Position numbers and translations under genes: made by a program. This document shows positions 9,992 through 22,860 of a stretch of 64,000 nucleotides of DNA, one piece after another (position 1 is the stretch's first letter; each line of letters starts with the position of its first letter). A model generated the notes under the pieces. That model was given only the letters and a program-made list of their open reading frames with translations, was not told where the DNA came from and did no database searches. Source of the stretch: Mycogone perniciosa. Taxonomy: Eukaryota; Ascomycota; Sordariomycetes; Hypocreales; Hypocreaceae. The stretch lies in assembly GCA_025331125.1 (NCBI GenBank), contig JAOALB010000064.1, forward strand, positions 1-64,000. The letters run 5' to 3'.

Positions 9992-11269
9992 TCACGCACG
10001 CGTGCTCCATATCGAAGCGTCTATTTTCGCGATATTATGAGGGAAGACAGTGAACAGGGTGCAGCCCCCAATCACCTCCTGTCTCTGTCTTGCCCGAAGA
10101 AACGACGAAGAGATTCCTGCGAGACCGGCGTTAGAGTTGGTTCCTGCGAGCGCAACTATGGTGATTATCGCGCCAGCGTATATCAGGTCCATGGTCTTGA
10201 GCTACTCCATCTTGGTAGCTAGCTGCTCGGGCGTTGGGTTTGGGCTCTGATCGACACAGAGGGCATTCACCTATTGTTGATACCTGTTAGCCTGATGTTG
10301 TCCGCGAGTTCAACACCCGAATGGAACAACGAACCCAAAGATATCGCCAACCTAAATTCTTGGCCACTGCAATCGCATCCTCAATCGTTTGTGGCAGTGT
10401 TCGAGATTCCAGTGCGTCAGTCGTGGGCATTACTCCTCCCCAAACGTAGCTCAGAGCCACATAGTCGCACTTTTCAGGACAAGGCACCACCTTGTGGTGG
10501 TGCACATCAAGCATCAGAGTCGTCCGCAGCTCCGACGCAGTATTTGGCCGGCATGTACCACTATGGTTATCCTCACAGTTCTTGACTGCCTTTCTCACCA
10601 TGGAATAGCCGACACGTGAGCTAACGAGCTGAGCATTGCGCAATGTCCGGCCAGGAAAAGTGTCCCGTGACTTCAGGGCAATCGCTTCGCCTAGCATGAG
10701 CCCATGGCGCATATTCTCATCGTTCGGTCCAATACCACTGCTGACGCCCATGGCTAATTCAAGAGTGGAAGTTCTCAGCCCCAGGAAGATGGCACACTGC
10801 GACTGGTGGTCTGTGGGAAGCTTCTCCCACCCGGCGTCTCTAACATGGGACCGAAATGGCACGAGCTTCATCGTCGCCTCGGGAAAATGCGGTAGATGAG
10901 CCGGCAGAACGGGCATGAGGCTGTGGGCAGTAAAGAAGAGAGCTTTTCAAATACAATTTCATAATTCTCTTGGCCTTCACAGTACTCCATGTACTCGGCA
11001 GAGCTCAGGTCATTCACATGATGCAAAGGCTGGGCATGCTTAAAAACGTTGAGAATGTCGTAAGCGGAGCAACGCGGACAAAGCCGGCTGAATTTCTTCT
11101 GGAGAGACTCGACCAGATTTTCGTCGTCGGATGATAGAAAAGTCACCGGCTTGGGCGGTCCACTTGGGGAGTTCAAGTTGGTGGAATGGCGTTGAAGGAA
11201 AGGACAAGGCGACACGCTCGACTCAAGGCGACGGCAAAAGATGCATAGTCTAGAGAAGGATTCTGCCAT
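9992..11269 (-). pseudogene. HET-domain (heterokaryon incompatibility) gene, broken
   Basis: HET proteins trigger incompatibility cell death. The start is the ATG at 11269. The N-terminal part has Cys pairs (CIFC, CPRC, CPFC). The HET domain begins with YVALSYVWGG, continues to GWRYLW, then a 64-bp intron (10334-10271, GTTCGT donor, CTAAC branch, TAG acceptor) restores VNALCVDQ as expected. Lesions: a one-base frameshift near 10880 separates the N-terminal frame from the HET frame; an in-frame TAG at 10204-10202 replaces a likely Gln just before LKTMDLIYAGA; a TGA at 9994-9992 falls where the family has the Trp of WTYQE, and similarity ends there. The copy therefore stops near the PKS 3' end without a C-terminal region. 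It is clearly decayed; sequencing error alone would not explain three lesions plus truncation. Confidence 0.82.
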
Positions 11270-13224
11270 GTTTGAAGCTATTTGCTAACCAGATCTTGAG
11301 TAATATCAGATGACGGATCAAAAGGAAAATCAAATCATCATCGAGAAAGGTCCAAGATTCGCAAGCCAAGGATGTTCATGGCCCTCACCAATCAATTGGC
11401 TACGAGCTCTTGAAGGTAATGGATTCCTTCATTGGATAAGTCCGTCTGCCTTGCATCTCAAGATGTAGCCGGTCCAGTGAACCGTGAGGCATGGAAGCCT
11501 TTAGCCTGATGGGCCCATGTTGGAGGACAACCGACGGGCCATTGAAGCGGCAAGAATATTTGAGCTGTGTCAAGCCCACGGCTTCGACCGGAGACCAGAG
11601 AACGACACTGCATTGTTGCTGGAAGAAAAAGATCCGAAATCCTAGGCTTCGGAGCCTGTCCGAGCTGTCGACACGTGATGTTAAATCGGGATATATCGAC
11701 ACGGCCTCTGTGCGATGAGCGCGAAGCGTTGAAGGTCAAAGCATTGACTGCTCACTAGGTACGAAGTACATAGTAATAATAGATGGCTGTAACCACAGCG
11801 CCCGGAACACTTAAGCACCCGCCGCTATGTCACCTGACCCAAGTTTTAAAACCGACCTCTTCCACCCCTTTGCTTTGGCTCAGGGACTAGCTGGTATCTA
11901 AATGACAGCTGTTGCATCGCGGCGAGTCGCAATGGGCAACACCTCCGTATTTCCCAGGGGCATGGACGGATCGAAAAATGGCCTTCAAGTCAGTCAACTA
12001 GTGCCTGAGGAGCGTAAACATTATGTACGAAGTATGGCAGGCACCGCTAATGCAGAGGCACGGTTGTTTGCCACAGTTGCAGTGACCTCGGGTCTCGTCG
12101 TCAATTCTGCCCCAATACGGAGTGCAGCCATGGTGGAAGAGGACAGATTCACGAATGATATGTAGCGAATTTCGTCAGATTCAGGAAGCGTATTGACGCA
12201 GAGCGTGGCGGATCGATTCGGATCGATTGAGACAGCAATCTCCCCAAAACACAACACCAGGGCCAACGTGCCACATAGGATGCTTCTCGTGCGGCACTTG
12301 TTCGGCAGCGGCATTGGACTACCGTTTTGGGTGTGCTGGTTTTCTTGTCCACCTACTTCGTACAGGTGAATCGGAATTATATGCATACATCCCCGGGTTC
12401 CGGTGCTACTCATCCTAGCGCATCGGACACAGCTTTCCAGGATACCACTCCTAGCAAACTGTACTAAGTGCCTAGCACTGATTATGAGCGAGTTTGAAGA
12501 TTGCCCTAGTGCTGAACCCAATCGCACGATCTATGCCTGGCAACCAATAACAGCCAGCTGAAATGGAAGCTCTTGAGGTGGCATAGTCTAGAACCTCTGA
12601 CTTTACAGGGTTGACCCTTCTCAACAGACGCCCTTAACGATAACCTTAACCGCTAGAGATTGTCTTTGCCACGAGTTTAGTCGATGCTTTTATCTCGATT
12701 ACGTGCAATCAACGCAAGCGGACGTCCATTAGTTATGGGTGTGATGGTTATCCATGGGCTGAACTCTGAATCGCACCGTCAATATGTCAGACCTCTTGAG
12801 CTGGAAGCTCTCAAATATGGCATGGCAGGCCAGCTGTCCAGAACCTTGTCACACATGACTTGCCAAGGGTTCCAAAGTACGAGTTCGTCTAGAGTATTAT
12901 ATGCTGGCTAAATTCCCCTTGCGACACGATGGCTACTTCCGTCCGTACTTGCTACTCGCTAGTGCTACCACGTTACTGGTAATCAAAATGGCTGCATCCT
13001 GTGATCAGCCTCATCCCGGCCAGACCGGGAGGAGACACCAGTGCGGTCTGAACTTGCGTTTTAGGCATGCATGGCTGGGAGATTCATATAACGGAGTGCT
13101 ACTCGTGTATCTGCACTGCTATGAACAAATACCTGCATTTCCGTTTCCTCTTCATCATCCTCATACCTGACCAAGGGGGAGATGTGCCTCCACGTGCGAC
13201 TTACTGCTCTCGACGAGCGGCATA
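11270..13224. other. intergenic, relics only
   Basis: No gene is supported. A plus-strand open stretch at about 11508-11640 encodes a plausible helical fragment (IEAARIFELCQAHGFDRR) ending at a stop, which I do not recognise. A 168-codon minus-strand ORF (12527-12021) has no identifiable domain. The motif TACGGAGTG occurs at about 12116. The DNA is of normal base composition, unlike the island further right. Confidence 0.5.
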
Positions 13225-14670
13225 ATGATGAGTAATAATATTTCGAATCTCCGAGTAGGCGCAGAGCCGCCCCCGCCTGGAGTAACACCAAACTTTGACA
13301 ATCGACCCTACAGCCCACTGCGGACCGCTAATCTCGTCGTCACTATCGTTTGTATGACACTCGGCACTGTCTTCTTTCTAATCCGGGCATATGTCAGGGT
13401 GATGATTGGCCCAAAGATTTTCGCTGAGGATTGTAAGTGCCTGAAATATCTGTAGTTAGTGCTTTAACCTCGGTGTCCCTGTGTGGTACTAATTAACGGT
13501 ATGTGCTCTGTTCAGGGGTATGTCTAATAGCATGGGTATGAAGCTTCAGAGACCAGATTCTCACCTGGCATTTTTACTGACCAAGGTAGGCATTATTCGT
13601 CTCGCATCTTACAACAATTCTGATGAGTAGGTCTCCACTTGGGACCCATTTTGGCAGTGTTTGCTGACATGAAGGTGAAGTGCTTCATTATGGAGAAGGC
13701 TACCATGCCTGGGACGTGCCTGAAGAGGATTATATGCATATGTTGAAGGTAAGACCAGTGGCCCAAGCAGTCGAACACGACTAATACGGCGATGCAGTGG
13801 CTTTACCTCTGCTCAGTCATCTACTGCCCGGCCGCCTACTTCACAAAGACAACTATTTTGTTGGTGGTGGCTCGAGTATTTGAGGTCCGGGAGAAAGTGG
13901 CCGAGGGAATCTATATCTTTATAGTGGCCCTCCTGGTGGCTTATTTACCGATCCAGATTGCCAAAACCATCGTCTGCATCCCTATTGAGGCATACTGGAA
14001 CAAATTCATAGAGGACGCAAAGTGTCTTGCTCAGACGCAGCTATTTCTTTCCGATATATGTCTTGCTATATTCACAGATCTCGTTATCTTGCTCCTACCG
14101 ATACCATTGCTCTGGCCCTTCCGGATGTCACTGCGGAGGAAGATAAAGATCTCGGCTATGCTTGGTGCTGGCGGGGTAGCGATTTCTGTCACTCTCTATC
14201 GGCTCTACAAGGTCATCCATTTTAAACTAGGTCATGATACCACGGTGCAGTTTGTTCCGCAGAACTTTTCTACGTAAGTCACTCATTTGGTGCTCCCAAG
14301 CATATCCACAGGCCAGTTCCTGGTCCAAGCACTGCGGCGCTCATAAATGGACGCCAACAGAACGTTTGAGCTCTCGATTGGCCTAATATGCGCATGTCTG
14401 CCATCCGTCAACCTCCTCATTGAGACACGGTCAGCGCCAAAAAAGTTTCTAGGCTCCTTCCGAACGAACAGTCAACGGCAGAGCCTTGGAAGGCAATACG
14501 GTAGCCCGGCCGGACAACAATCACGAGACGAAGGCGCAGCTGAAGGTTCAGCCAATGCTCCTATCACAGAGGTGCCGCCGATGGACTTTGAGAGAGAGCT
14601 TGCAATGTGGACCGGACAATCGGAGACAGAAACAAGCCATGCGCCAGGAAGCAGGCAAGAGGCAGTATAG
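13225..14670 (+). CDS. Pth11/rhodopsin-like seven-helix membrane protein
   Basis: This belongs to the fungal integral-membrane family related to Pth11 receptors (rhodopsin-like fungal domain), plasma-membrane proteins of mostly unknown ligand. My model has six exons: 13225-13432, 13516-13535, 13590-13626, 13675-13748, 13798-14273 and 14361-14670, giving 374 residues. Key marks are the EDW motif split by intron 1, then HYGEGYHAWDVP, then WLYLCSVIYCPAAYFTKTTILL, several long hydrophobic helices, and SIGLICACLP in the last helix. The tail is hydrophilic and cytosolic-like. The small exons 2 and 3 are inferred by matching the family pattern and splice phases. The last intron (87 bp) is the least certain. 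The product may sense nutrients or surfaces, but nothing here shows what. Confidence 0.78.
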
Positions 14671-16215
14671 CGAGAAGTCTGGGTTTAATTGGTATTGGGA
14701 TAAGGCGCAGATGGCCGGAATTAGATGAGAAAATCTGGTTGAGGCATACAAATTCTTGAATCTTGCCTTATCTCCGATACGTGGCGCCAGAGCTCGCCAA
14801 AGCCGGTACTGCCAGCATCGCAGAACGTAAGGTTCAGCAACGCATCACCCACGCGTACATATGTGTGTGACTTGCTTCATATTGATAGCATTTTACGTCA
14901 AAGCATGTGATCAAGTTATGGTCGTTTACACAGTTATGTTTCCGTTTCTAACAGGCCTCTTCGCCTCTCCCACAATGCGATGCTAGCAATGGTCGATGCC
15001 AATCTCACACAAAGGCGCGGCCCTGCATGAGCGAGGACTTGCAATAAATATATGATAGAAATCGCAACCAAGAAGCAGATGAATCGGTTGATAGTTCTAA
15101 GAAAGTATAGAACCTTTGTGAAAGAGTGTACATGTGAGTCTAGTAGGGGTGGTTAGTATTAAGAAATATATTGCTAGAATGGAATTATTAACTAAGGTAA
15201 AAAGGATACTACATATGGCCGGCAGATTAACACTCTTTTTCTCTTGAATCTTTGAGAGGGTAGAGATGACAGAGTAGGATGTGATCTTGATCCTTAACAC
15301 CTTATACATGAGGGCAGCAGACAACCTCTTAAGACCTACAGCTCGAGGCTCCTTTCACTGCAACGGTCTTGGTGGCTGGCGATCGGCTGGCTTGATGGAC
15401 TTCAAGTATAGTGATGTGGAGATTGGTTAGCTACGTGACACAACAAGGACCAGGCTGATAGCCAATATTAGGACTTCTCACGTAAAACGTGGCAATAACC
15501 CAACTTAGCCAGGTTTGATTCGTGGTCAGTCATTGTCCATGTTTTTGCGCATCTGTATCCAAGCTGATTCTCCCAGCTCCCTCTCAGTGCGCTAAATCCC
15601 TCCGTTCAAATTTTGGCTCCGTGGCGAATTCCCGAGTTCATTGAGTACTTCCAGTCAGCGCACCCTTGCGTGCTTCCGCTGGCCTTGGTTTGTGTTGACC
15701 GCCATTATCAGTGGTAGCAATGGCCTTCTCAAGTTCGCCGCTGAGAATAATACCACCGTTTCTTAAGCCCCCAAATCATCGTGGTCGTGACGTAAGAATT
15801 GCCTGATCCTTTCCGACTTTCTCCAGTCGCTAGCTTAGTTTTACAGAATATCGTCCATATAAATAATCTTCCATATTTCTTCGATCCAGAGAGTTGGCTA
15901 ACTACTGCCCAAGTGCTCCCATGAGGCTGGGATCTTGGTGCATTGGGTAGCGTCCCCCAAATTTGGGCTATATAATCACCCCTCTAGCCTATCTAGAGAT
16001 CTTGAAGGCATTCGTATGAATGGCCGTGTCTATGAGCTTAATAAACTCTATAATCGGTTTGTTAACCTAACTGGGGCTCGGTAACTATATAACGACTTTA
16101 CCTGAACCCTAATGTGTCTTTTTATGTAATAAAATTTTAATTAATAAAAGTCTAGAGGGCCAATAAATCATTTTGTTGAGAATTCTATTATCTTTTCCTA
16201 ACGCTATGTTACTGG
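14671..16215. other. intergenic border of the AT-rich island
   Basis: No gene is supported. Composition drifts from normal to AT-rich after about 15.1 kb. Only short ORFs without recognisable domains are seen. This is the left border of the decayed repeat block. Confidence 0.5.
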
Positions 16216-16240
16216 TGTTGTTTGTTTGTTTGTTTGTTTT
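16216..16240. repeat. TGTT microsatellite
   Basis: About six tandem TGTT/TTTG units at the edge of the AT-rich island. Confidence 0.8.
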
Positions 16241-18835
16241 ATTATTTACGTCCACTAAGTAAGCTAGTTATACAAATCCCTTATAGGCAATAGGATATTA
16301 GGAGCCGGCGGCTTATACCGCTATTCGCTAAGTTTCGATTTATAAAGAAAAGAGGGTTAATTTAGGTAATATTAAGATATTTCTGTTAAGGGAGGACTAT
16401 AAAAGTCTACTTCCTCTATTACTTTCTAAAAAGCTTTATTTCTTATAGGTTTAAATAAATAAAAGAGGGGGGTCTCTTTTAAAGGGATATTTAAAAGGAA
16501 AGGCTTAACTATTTTATATTTTATAAAGTAGCTTTGCCTCTTTAATTTACTGCATTTATAGACAGACTCTCTATTATATTTAAAATGTTTATAGTATTCG
16601 TAAAAGTCTTTACATTTTAATCTTTCTGTTAAAAGCCTATAAAAGATAAAGTATTAAAGTTTAAGCTTTAAAAGGGAGGCTAAGGCTTTAAGTCTTTACT
16701 ATTTATAGCCCTTTAAGGTTTTATTAAGCTAATCCCGCTCTTTTACCTCTATAACTTTTTCTTTAATTTATCTTTTAATATATATAATTATAGCCTAATT
16801 TTATAGTATAATGAAGAAAGCTGTACTTTATTTAACTAAATAGTTAGCCTATTTATTGCCTATAATTTCCTTATATTTTAAAATTTATAAAATAAAGCTT
16901 TTATAAAATAAAATACTTTATATTAATTTCTGGAAGTATATATATACTTTTTATATAAGGGAAAGGGGTTTATTAAATAGCCTATTAATAATTAATAAAT
17001 TATTTAAAAAACAGCTATTTAAATTATATAGTTTTATTTTATATATTTAGCTATTAATTTTATAGCTATTAAAATAGCCTATACTTTTATATTATAGACC
17101 TTTATATTATTAAAGCATTTAATGTTTATAATTACTTTTACTTTATAATAAATAACTGCTTTTTAGCCTATATTCCTTTTAACATAAAAGCTATTAAAGT
17201 AAATTAAAATTAAATAAAGAGGAAAAAGGTTAATTAATTTTAGGTATTTCTTTACTGCAGTTAATGTATTTAAGCCTTTTAAATTAAAATTAAAGAAAAT
17301 AGAGAAGGACTTTTTAATAAAAAGGGTAAATTTAATAGTTTTAATAATTAAAGCAGTAGTATATTAAAGTTTAGTTTATAGTAATTAAGAAGGGAGTTTT
17401 TTATTGATATATTAACTAATTAAATAATTTTAATGTAATCCTGTAAATCTTATTATATATTTAAATTAAGCTTAAATTAAAGTAATATTAACTATAAAGA
17501 CTTTTAACTCTTTATATAAAATAAAAATACTTATAGTTTTTTAAACTAAAAAGACTGCCTTTACTATAGTTTTAAAGGCTTTATTTATTTTATTTATTAA
17601 GCTAAATACTTTTATATATATTTATCAAGCTAAATACTTTTATATATATTTATTAAGCTAAATACTTTTATATATATTTATTTAGTAAAGTTAATTTATA
17701 ACTATTATTTATACTTTAGCTATTATACTTTTATATAATAAAAGTATAATAGTTTAGCTTTAATATAGTTAAAGGATATTATATTTTTTACTTTTTACTT
17801 TAATATTTTATTAAACGCTTATTATATAAAAGTAATTACTTTTTAAGTAAACCCCTTTATAATAAATATAATAATATTATTAAAATACTTAAAGTAAAAT
17901 TATTAGTTTTTAAGTTAAAGAATTAAATTAAAGTATAATATTAATATAATAAAAGAAATAGAAAACCTTTATAAAGTATTATATTTAACAGTAAAGTCTA
18001 GTAAATTAATTTTATTTTCCTTATAAATAAAAGTAATTTTATTACTTATAAATAACTTTATTTATTTTATAAACTAAATAAGCTACTTTTATTATTTAAA
18101 TTATAAAACTAATTTATTTTTTATAATAATATTGATGGCCTTAAAGATATTAAAAGTAAATAAAGTTATAACCTCCCTTTTATTTAAAGTAACTTTAATA
18201 TTATAAATTAAGTAAATAATTAAATCTATAGCTAGTTTTTTAAAAAAGGCTTTAAACTATTACTTTAAAAGGATTTTACATTTAAATACTAAAAGGGATA
18301 CCTTTTTAATAAATAGTCTTTTAAAGCCTTTTCTTATATAAAATAATAGTAAAATAAATTTAAAAGCTTTATAGTCTATAGTGAGGTTTATTAGGCTTAA
18401 GAATAATAGTAATTATAGTGTTTTTAAAGGGGAAAAGGTAATACTTTAGCTTTAAATAGCATTTAAAGAGGTGTATAATAAACTCTTTAATAGTAGGCTA
18501 TATATAATATAAAAACGTAATTAATATACTGTCTATATTAAGCGCAGTATTCTTTATGTTAATTATAGCCTTTTTTACCTTTACTTTAATAATTATTTTA
18601 TTTTATAGTATTTAAAAGTTCTTTTATATTTAAAAATCCTATAAGTTTTTAATATTTTCTTTTACTCCTTTTTATTAAAGTAAATGTTTTTTAAAAAAGG
18701 CTGTTTACTTTTTAAAGTTTAAAATACTTTTATTACTATTTATTAAAAAAGGGGGTTAAAACTAGTCTATAGCTTTATACTATTTAACTATTTACTAAAT
18801 CCCTTTACTTAAACTAGCTTTAGCTATAATTTTAA
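16241..18835. repeat. AT-rich decayed repeat block, unidentified
   Basis: Extremely AT-rich sequence with stops in all frames. It looks like transposon DNA saturated with C:G-to-T:A changes, but I could not assign an element family in either orientation. It contains a tandem array of three 28-bp units (17597-17683). It ends where an LTR-like repeat begins at 18836. Confidence 0.6.
17597..17683. repeat. tandem repeat, three 28-bp units
   Basis: The unit AAGCTAAATACTTTTATATA plus eight further bases recurs with starts at 17599, 17627 and 17655, nearly identical each time. Confidence 0.85.
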
Positions 18836-19085
18836 TATTACGGAGCGCGGCACAGCTATATAGAGTATAGAGAGAAACAGGAATAAAGCTTGATTCTAGT
18901 AATAAATATACCGTAATAGCCTCGCTATATATACATATAGCTAATACAAAGGAAATTGTAGAATGTATGCGTTGTAAGCGCTTATATAGTCTGACACATC
19001 GCTTACGCGATGTATATATCAGCTAGTATCTGCTATATAAGCAGATAAGAGCTCCCTAGCGCTGATAAGCGCTAATAAGTGGTAG
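18836..19085 (+). repeat. LTR-like repeat A, left part, split by a gypsy insertion
   Basis: This begins TATTACGGAGCGCGGCACAG, corresponding to TGTGGCGGAGCGCGGCACAG in the less altered inverted copy near 39.25 kb. It is interrupted at 19085 by the gypsy element and resumes after 25799, ending in CCAACA at 25823. Removing the insertion and one target-site copy leaves about 274 bp, matching the 266-bp inverted copy at 38745-39010. TG...CA ends suggest a solo LTR or an LTR of an older element. Confidence 0.65.
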
Positions 19086-19257
19086 TGTCACAGCACCGAC
19101 CGTGACGCGATGTTGACGCCCTGTTATGTGAGCTCCAGTTACATGACCAGGCCCTAACGCGTTCCTAGCTATAGCTTTCTGTAAAGCCTTAGGGCTTCTT
19201 TACTCTCTACAGTATAATAACAATATTTACCCTGACCTGCCTTCCTATACTGTAATA
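19086..19257 (+). repeat. 5' LTR of gypsy element
   Basis: 172 bp, beginning TGTCACAGCAC and ending in a decayed ACTGTAATA (original ...GTGACA inferred from the terminal inverted symmetry). It differs from the 3' LTR mostly by C/T and G/A changes. Confidence 0.9.
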
Positions 19258-22200
19258 GTTTATGCTGTCCCTTAACTTAGCTGCGCTGTTGCGAGGTATA
19301 TATTTAACTAATTATGAATTTCCTTAAATTCCCCCTTTATTCCTGAACCTACAATAACGCCTCTATAGCCTAGCCCTCGCCCCTTAAACCCTATACTTAT
19401 AGGAAATTAATTATAAGTGAGATAAATATAGATACCTTTAACCTCGCCCTGCAACCTAACCTGGCCTAATAGATTATAATCCTCGCTATAAAGCTAGCGC
19501 TTTTCCCTTTTCTCCTTAAAACCCTATAAAAATCTAGCATTAATAGCGATTATATATATTTAATAAACGCAATCATTAAAGACAATAACCTTTATTATTA
19601 ATTCTATCTTTTTAATTAAGTAATAGATAAAGGCTTAGCTTAATAGGAAAAATAAAAGTAAACCTTTAAATAGGAAATTTTAAAATAAAGAGCTAAAAAC
19701 TAAAACTTTAAAGTATAAATTAAAGTTTAAGTTAAAGCTTTAAATACAGCCTCACTACTAAACCTTAAAAATAATAACCTACTTAGCTGCTATTAAATTA
19801 AAGACTTTAAGTAATTTAATAGTAAATAAAAAAATATTATTAAATGCTAATAAAAATATATTAACTAGCGCTTTTAAATTAATATTACCTTTACAGGTAA
19901 TTAATTAATCTTTTTAATTAAACTTAAAAAGATTTTATATATTATAGGCCTTTTAAAAGGAGATATATATTAACTATAATAAAAAAGCTTTAATACTATT
20001 ATTAAGAATTTTAATAACCTTGCCTAATAGCATTAAAAGATTAATATAATACTTTTTATTAATTTTAATAAGTAATATAAAATAATTAACCTATCCTAAA
20101 AGGCATTATAGTCCTTTAATAACTTATATATATTAAATAAGCCTTTTTAAAACTTTATAGTAGAGTTATCTATATTAAGTAGTAAATATAGTAAAACTGC
20201 TAAATAAATAGTAAAGGCTTTAAAAATAAAAGTCTTTTAAAAACTTACTAATACTATAAAGACTTAAATAATTAAGCTAGATAAATTTAACTTTACTAAA
20301 TAGTATTAACTTTATTAAATTATCTATAACAGGCTTTAAAAAGGCGTTTACTATAATGCCTTTTATACTGCTTAAATAGGCTAGTATTAATAAAGCTATT
20401 AATAATAGTAGTAATATTATTAACGCTAATAGAATAACTAAATAAATAACTAAGTAAATAACTAAACTGCCGCCTTAACGCTAACTAATAACCTAATATA
20501 GCTAAATACTATATATACTATACTACTTCGCCTTTAAATCTCTCGCGAAAAATATATTATTAAAAGACTATACTTCTACTATAAAAAAGTAAATTATAGC
20601 CTTAATAAATATAATAAAAAAAAGCAGGCTAATATATATTAAGGAAATCTATAGTAAATATAAAACTAAAATCACTAAATCCAGCTATACTAGCTACGCC
20701 TTAACCTAACAGCACTTTAAAGCTAATAGCAGAACAGTTTAATAAAGTATAATAATTAAACCCTAGTAGTATATTAATATTACCTGCAATATTTAATTAA
20801 TTTATAAATTTAAGCTTTAAACAATATACCCTCTTTAAGCATTAATAAAGATAATAATAGTAGCGCTGCTTTATTAACTTTTAACTTACCTTAGTTTAGC
20901 TAGCTATATTTATCAGGAACCTAGACCTAACTTATAAACTAAAAAAAAGACTAACCTTTACTAAAAATCGCAAATAAAAGTTAACTATAAACAGTATTAA
21001 TATTTTAAAATAAATCTACTACTGCCTTTTTAATTAAAAGCCTTTTAAATTTAAATTAATAGACAGTAAATCCCTTTTAATATAAACTATATTATCCCTA
21101 GCATATAATATTTATATTAATATAAAAGCTTTAATAGATAGCGGCTATATATTTTAAGCTTTTATAAGCTATACCTTTATTAAGCGATTTATTATTATTA
21201 TGTAATAACTGCTATTTACTAAAAACCTCCTTTTTATTAATAAAAGTATAGCTAATAAAATTTTAAACTTTTTTATTATATAAACTATAATTAGCCCTTA
21301 TAAAAAGCTTTACTTTTTCTTTATTATAAATATCCCTAATAATATACCTATTATTTTTAGCCTTTTATAGCTAAGAAAATATAACCTTAATATTAACTAG
21401 AAAAAATTAACTATTACTTTTAAATCCTATTACTATTATAATTATTGCCTTTTAAAGAATATAGCTAGCCTTATATAAGTCTTAATAGCAGTTAAAATAA
21501 AAAATAACTTTACTAAAGTTAATATAAAGAATATATATTATTAGTAACTAATAGTTAAAGATACTTTAAATAAAGTAAAGCCTAACTTAACTAAATAAAA
21601 AACTATACTATATTAATAATTATTAATTACAACTACTTAAAAAAAGGAAAACTATAATTTAATTAAAAAGGGAGCTTATAAATTATATATTTTATAAACC
21701 TTAATATTAAACTAAAATTACTATATAGCCTATAAGTATAGTAAAATTAATAATAAAGAAATATAAATATAAATAATCTTAAACTAAATATATATAAAGC
21801 CGCTGCCTGCCTTTATAATCTGCAGTTAATAATAAAAGGAAAACCTTTATTAAAGCTACTACTATTACCTTTTAATATACTGCTTCCGCAAAATTAAATT
21901 AAACCTTAAAATTAAAAAATATACTTAAATATAGCGGATATATAAATAATAGCAGCTATAAACTTTATTACTTTCTATTATTAATTATATATCCACACAA
22001 TAAAAGTAACCTAAGAAAAGATTAACTAAGCTATTAAAACTAAAGAATTAATGCCTACTAGCCTGTTAAAGCTTTTAAATAAGTTTTTCTAATAAATACT
22101 TATAAAATAAAGAGACTATATTAAAGTAAAAATAGTATTATTAAAAGAAATATATAACTTTATCGATAAATACTACTCTTTAATATAATTAAAAAAGATT

Positions 22201-22836
22201 ATAGCGGCTAATATAAAGAGATTTATAGCAGGAAAACCTAAGCTTAATAAGCTAGATATTTTAAAAAAACTGCTATCCTAGCTATATAACTTATATAATA
22301 CTTTCCTATTAAAGATAGTAAATAAACTTCCTTTATAATAGGCCTGAAACTATAAAATTAAAATATTATTAAAAAAAAACCCTTTATATTAAAAAAATAA
22401 GCTATTAGTATTTAATAAACTGCAGGTAATAAAAAAATAGTTAAATAATAATTGAATAAAAGGATTTATCCGCGAATTGTAAATATAATATACTACTCTT
22501 TTCTTTTTAGCCGCAAAACTAAAAGGCAGTATTTATATTTATTAAAACTATTAAAGGTTAAATAATATTATTATTAAAAATTAATACTTATTACTATTAA
22601 TCCAGGAAACCTTTAATGTCTTTAACTATATAAAAGTATATATAAAACTTAATATTATTGCTGCGTTTAATAACCTCTATATCGTTAAAAGAAATATATA
22701 AAAAATAGTATTTATTATAAAGTTTAGCCTTTTTAAAATATTAGTTATACCTTTTAGCCTCTATAACGCGCCTACTATACTTTAATACTATATTAACTAT
22801 ACTCTTTATAACCTCTTTAACTGCATTTATATAGTA

Positions 22837-22860
22837 TACTTTAATAATATCTTTATATAC
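22837..22860 (+). pseudogene. decayed reverse transcriptase active-site box
   Basis: Reads Y-F-N-N-I-F-I-Y where functional gypsy RTs have Y-x-D-D-I-L-I-Y. Both catalytic Asp codons have become Asn codons (AAT), a G-to-A change at each. It lies inside the 19086-25794 element. Confidence 0.8.

Noticed and set aside
12021..12527. 168-codon minus-strand ORF as a gene
   Set aside because: Composition is not clearly protein-like, no domain is recognised, and an opposing ORF covers part of it.
13620..13690. Frameshift in the Pth11-like gene
   Set aside because: An apparent frame break before HYGEGYHAWDV is fully explained by a 48-bp intron (13627-13674) with GTAGGT donor and CTGAC branch site.
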